Assembly (NCBI RefSeq): GCF_005871205.1 | Contig: NZ_SWKM01000013.1 | Span: 186,001 to 250,000 of the forward strand | Origin: Marinobacter alexandrii | Lineage (GTDB): Bacteria; Pseudomonadota; Gammaproteobacteria; Pseudomonadales; Oleiphilaceae | DNA: 64,000 nucleotides | Direction of reading: 5' to 3' | Shown here: positions 62,750 to 64,000 of the stretch, one piece after another | Layout of the letters: the number at the start of each line of letters is the position of its first letter | Position numbering within the stretch: position 1 is the first letter of the stretch | Position numbers and translations under genes: made by a program | The notes under the pieces: generated by a model | Told to the model about the DNA's origin: nothing | Database searches by the model: none | Seen by the model: only the letters and a program-made list of their open reading frames with translations

Positions 62750-64000
62750 ATGAGCAAGACTCTTCCAAGTTACTATCCAAGTTACTATCCAAGTTATTCG
62801 AGCGGCACTTCTGAAACGCCGCTGCTGGGCATGACCATTGGCGAGATGCTGGACCGCACCGCCGAGAAGTACCCTGACACCGAAGCTCTGGTGTGCCTGC
62901 ACCAGGACATCCGCTGGACCTACAAAGAGTTCGTCGGAAAAGTAAACGAAGCCGCCCGCGCCTTTATGGCCATCGGCGTGAAGCGTGGCGACCGGGTCGG
63001 CATCTGGTCACCCAACCGTTACGAGTGGACCGTTACCCAGTTTGCCACCGCCAAAGTCGGCGCCATCCTGGTGAACATCAACCCGGCCTACGGCATGCAC
63101 GAGCTGGAATACGCCATGAACCTGGCGGGCATCAGCGTGCTGGTCACCGCCGACCGCTTCAAGGCCTCCGATTACCGGAAAACCCTGTACGACCTGGCCC
63201 CCGAACTGAAAACCTGCCAGCCCGGCGAGACCAAAGCCCGTCGCCTGCAGGACCTGCGGGCCGTGATCAATCTGGATACCGACAAGCACGACGGCATGTG
63301 GACCTGGAACGAGTTCGTGCAGCTGTCCAGCAAGGTCAGCCAGGACGAGCTGGACAAGGCTCAAGGCCAGCTCCAGTTCGACGACCCGATCAACATCCAG
63401 TTCACCTCCGGCACCACAGGCAACCCCAAGGGCGCTACCCTCACCCACCACAACATCCTGAACAACGGGTACTTTGTGGCCGAGAGCCAGCGTTTCACCG
63501 AGAAAGACCGGCTGGTGATTCCAGTGCCCCTGTACCACTGCTTTGGCATGGTGATGGGCAACCTGGGCTGCATTACCCACGGCGCCACCATGATCTACGC
63601 CGATGAAGGCTTCGAGCCCAAGTCCGTGCTACAGGCCGTGCATCAGGAAAAGGCCACCGCCCTCTACGGCGTGCCCACCATGTTCATTGCCGAGCTGGCC
63701 GATCCGGAGTTTGAGACATATGACCTCTCAACCCTGCGCACCGGCATCATGGCCGGCTCCATCTGCCCGGCCGAGGTGATGAAGAAGGTCAACGGCAAGA
63801 TGAACATGAAAGAAGTTCAGATTGCCTACGGCATGACCGAGACCAGCCCCGTCTCCACCCAGACCAGCTCCCTCGACCCGTTCGAGAAACAGGTCACCAC
63901 CGTGGGCCGCACCCAGCCCCACCTGGAAACCAAGATTGTGGACCCGGGCTCCGGCAACGTAGTGCCGCGCGGCGAAATCGGCGAGTTGTGCACCCGGGGC
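62750..64000 (+). CDS. acyl-CoA ligase (AMP-forming), 3' end cut by window
   Basis: An ANL-family acyl-CoA ligase running off the right edge after 417 codons. It shows [18 protein letters not shown] (A3), the [14 protein letters not shown] region, [14 protein letters not shown] (A5) and EIGELCTRG, while the catalytic Lys motif lies beyond the window. The pattern fits fatty-acyl/short-chain ligases often found at the end of liu operons, where activation of isovalerate or acetoacetate has been proposed. GGAGG lies about 14 bases before the ATG. The N-terminus holds a Pro-Ser-Tyr-Tyr repeat. Confidence 0.88.
   Translation, partial: MSKTLPSYYPSYYPSYSSGTSETPLLGMTIGEMLDRTAEKYPDTEALVCLHQDIRWTYKEFVGKVNEAARAFMAIGVKRGDRVGIWSPNRYEWTVTQFATAKVGAILVNINPAYGMHELEYAMNLAGISVLVTADRFKASDYRKTLYDLAPELKTCQPGETKARRLQDLRAVINLDTDKHDGMWTWNEFVQLSSKVSQDELDKAQGQLQFDDPINIQFTSGTTGNPKGATLTHHNILNNGYFVAESQRFTEKDRLVIPVPLYHCFGMVMGNLGCITHGATMIYADEGFEPKSVLQAVHQEKATALYGVPTMFIAELADPEFETYDLSTLRTGIMAGSICPAEVMKKVNGKMNMKEVQIAYGMTETSPVSTQTSSLDPFEKQVTTVGRTQPHLETKIVDPGSGNVVPRGEIGELCTRG
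62765..62800 (+). repeat. 12-bp in-frame tandem repeat in the acyl-CoA ligase N-terminus
   Basis: CCAAGTTACTAT occurs at 62765-62776 and 62777-62788, then CCAAGTTATTCG at 62789-62800 is a decayed third copy. In frame they encode PSYY, PSYY and PSYS. Twelve-base units keep frame when copy number changes, so length variation between strains would be tolerated. Confidence 0.85.

Noticed and set aside
62765..62800. Short repeats as a CRISPR array
   Set aside because: Units are 12 bases, directly adjacent with no spacers, and in frame within a gene.
62893..63606. A 237-codon plus-strand frame within the acyl-CoA ligase
   Set aside because: It is a shifted frame of a clear ANL-family gene and has an Arg/Pro/Gly-rich composition.

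Overview
The window looks like chromosome of a marine, aerobic, heterotrophic gammaproteobacterium. Protein flavour (a RecA, MutS and seven-iron ferredoxin of Pseudomonas/Azotobacter type, DjlA, PilU, TRAP transporters, many acyl-CoA enzymes) and the fairly high G+C content best fit Marinobacter or a close relative. That assignment is inferred from recognised families, not from a database search. No rRNA, tRNA, CRISPR array, transposase, integrase or phage gene was seen. The window cuts one gene at each end: a Lon-family protease at the left and an acyl-CoA ligase at the right.

Layout. 1-8.1 kb is housekeeping: Lon-like protease, a PilZ protein, a flavodoxin-like protein, recA with a LexA box, pncC, mutS and fdxA with a terminator. 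8.1-12 kb holds a LysE-type exporter, an unknown 344-residue protein, a DegV protein and a PF10118 protein. 12-18.9 kb holds a fatty-acyl-CoA ligase, a MocR regulator divergent from a PhzF-family gene with repeated operator-like sites between them, a YahK-like aldehyde reductase and an HI0933-family flavoprotein. 18.9-27.4 kb is a malonate-use locus: a GntR regulator divergent from a TRAP transporter, malonyl-CoA decarboxylase, malonyl-CoA synthetase and a maleate-isomerase/arylmalonate-decarboxylase-type protein. 27.4-39.6 kb is mixed: PilU, Usp, SulP, MgtC/DUF4010, AlkB, DjlA, a membrane methyltransferase, a diguanylate cyclase, TruC and a chemoreceptor with a near-ideal sigma-28 promoter.

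39.7-42 kb carries acetolactate synthase (ilvG-ilvM type) behind a complete transcription attenuator: a 30-codon leader peptide with 15 Val/Leu/Ile codons, an antiterminator and a terminator. A palindromic non-coding block separates it from cyanase, which has a good sigma-54 promoter. 43.1-51.5 kb is a tightly coupled run of dipeptide/glutathione-type ABC importer genes, a GntR regulator, a gamma-glutamyltransferase-family enzyme and a TauE/SafE exporter. This suggests uptake and breakdown of a gamma-glutamyl or sulfur-containing compound.

51.6-64 kb is the leucine/isovalerate (liu) region. The MerR regulator LiuR sits between a divergent thiolase/acyl-CoA dehydrogenase/short-chain dehydrogenase operon and liuABCDE, followed by an AhpD-like protein and an acyl-CoA ligase. 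liuA and liuB are separated by a 108-bp element in which 27-bp arms enclose two matching tetraloop hairpins, with a 10-bp direct repeat on either side. This element and the block at 41966-42281 are the structures in the window that the genes explain least.
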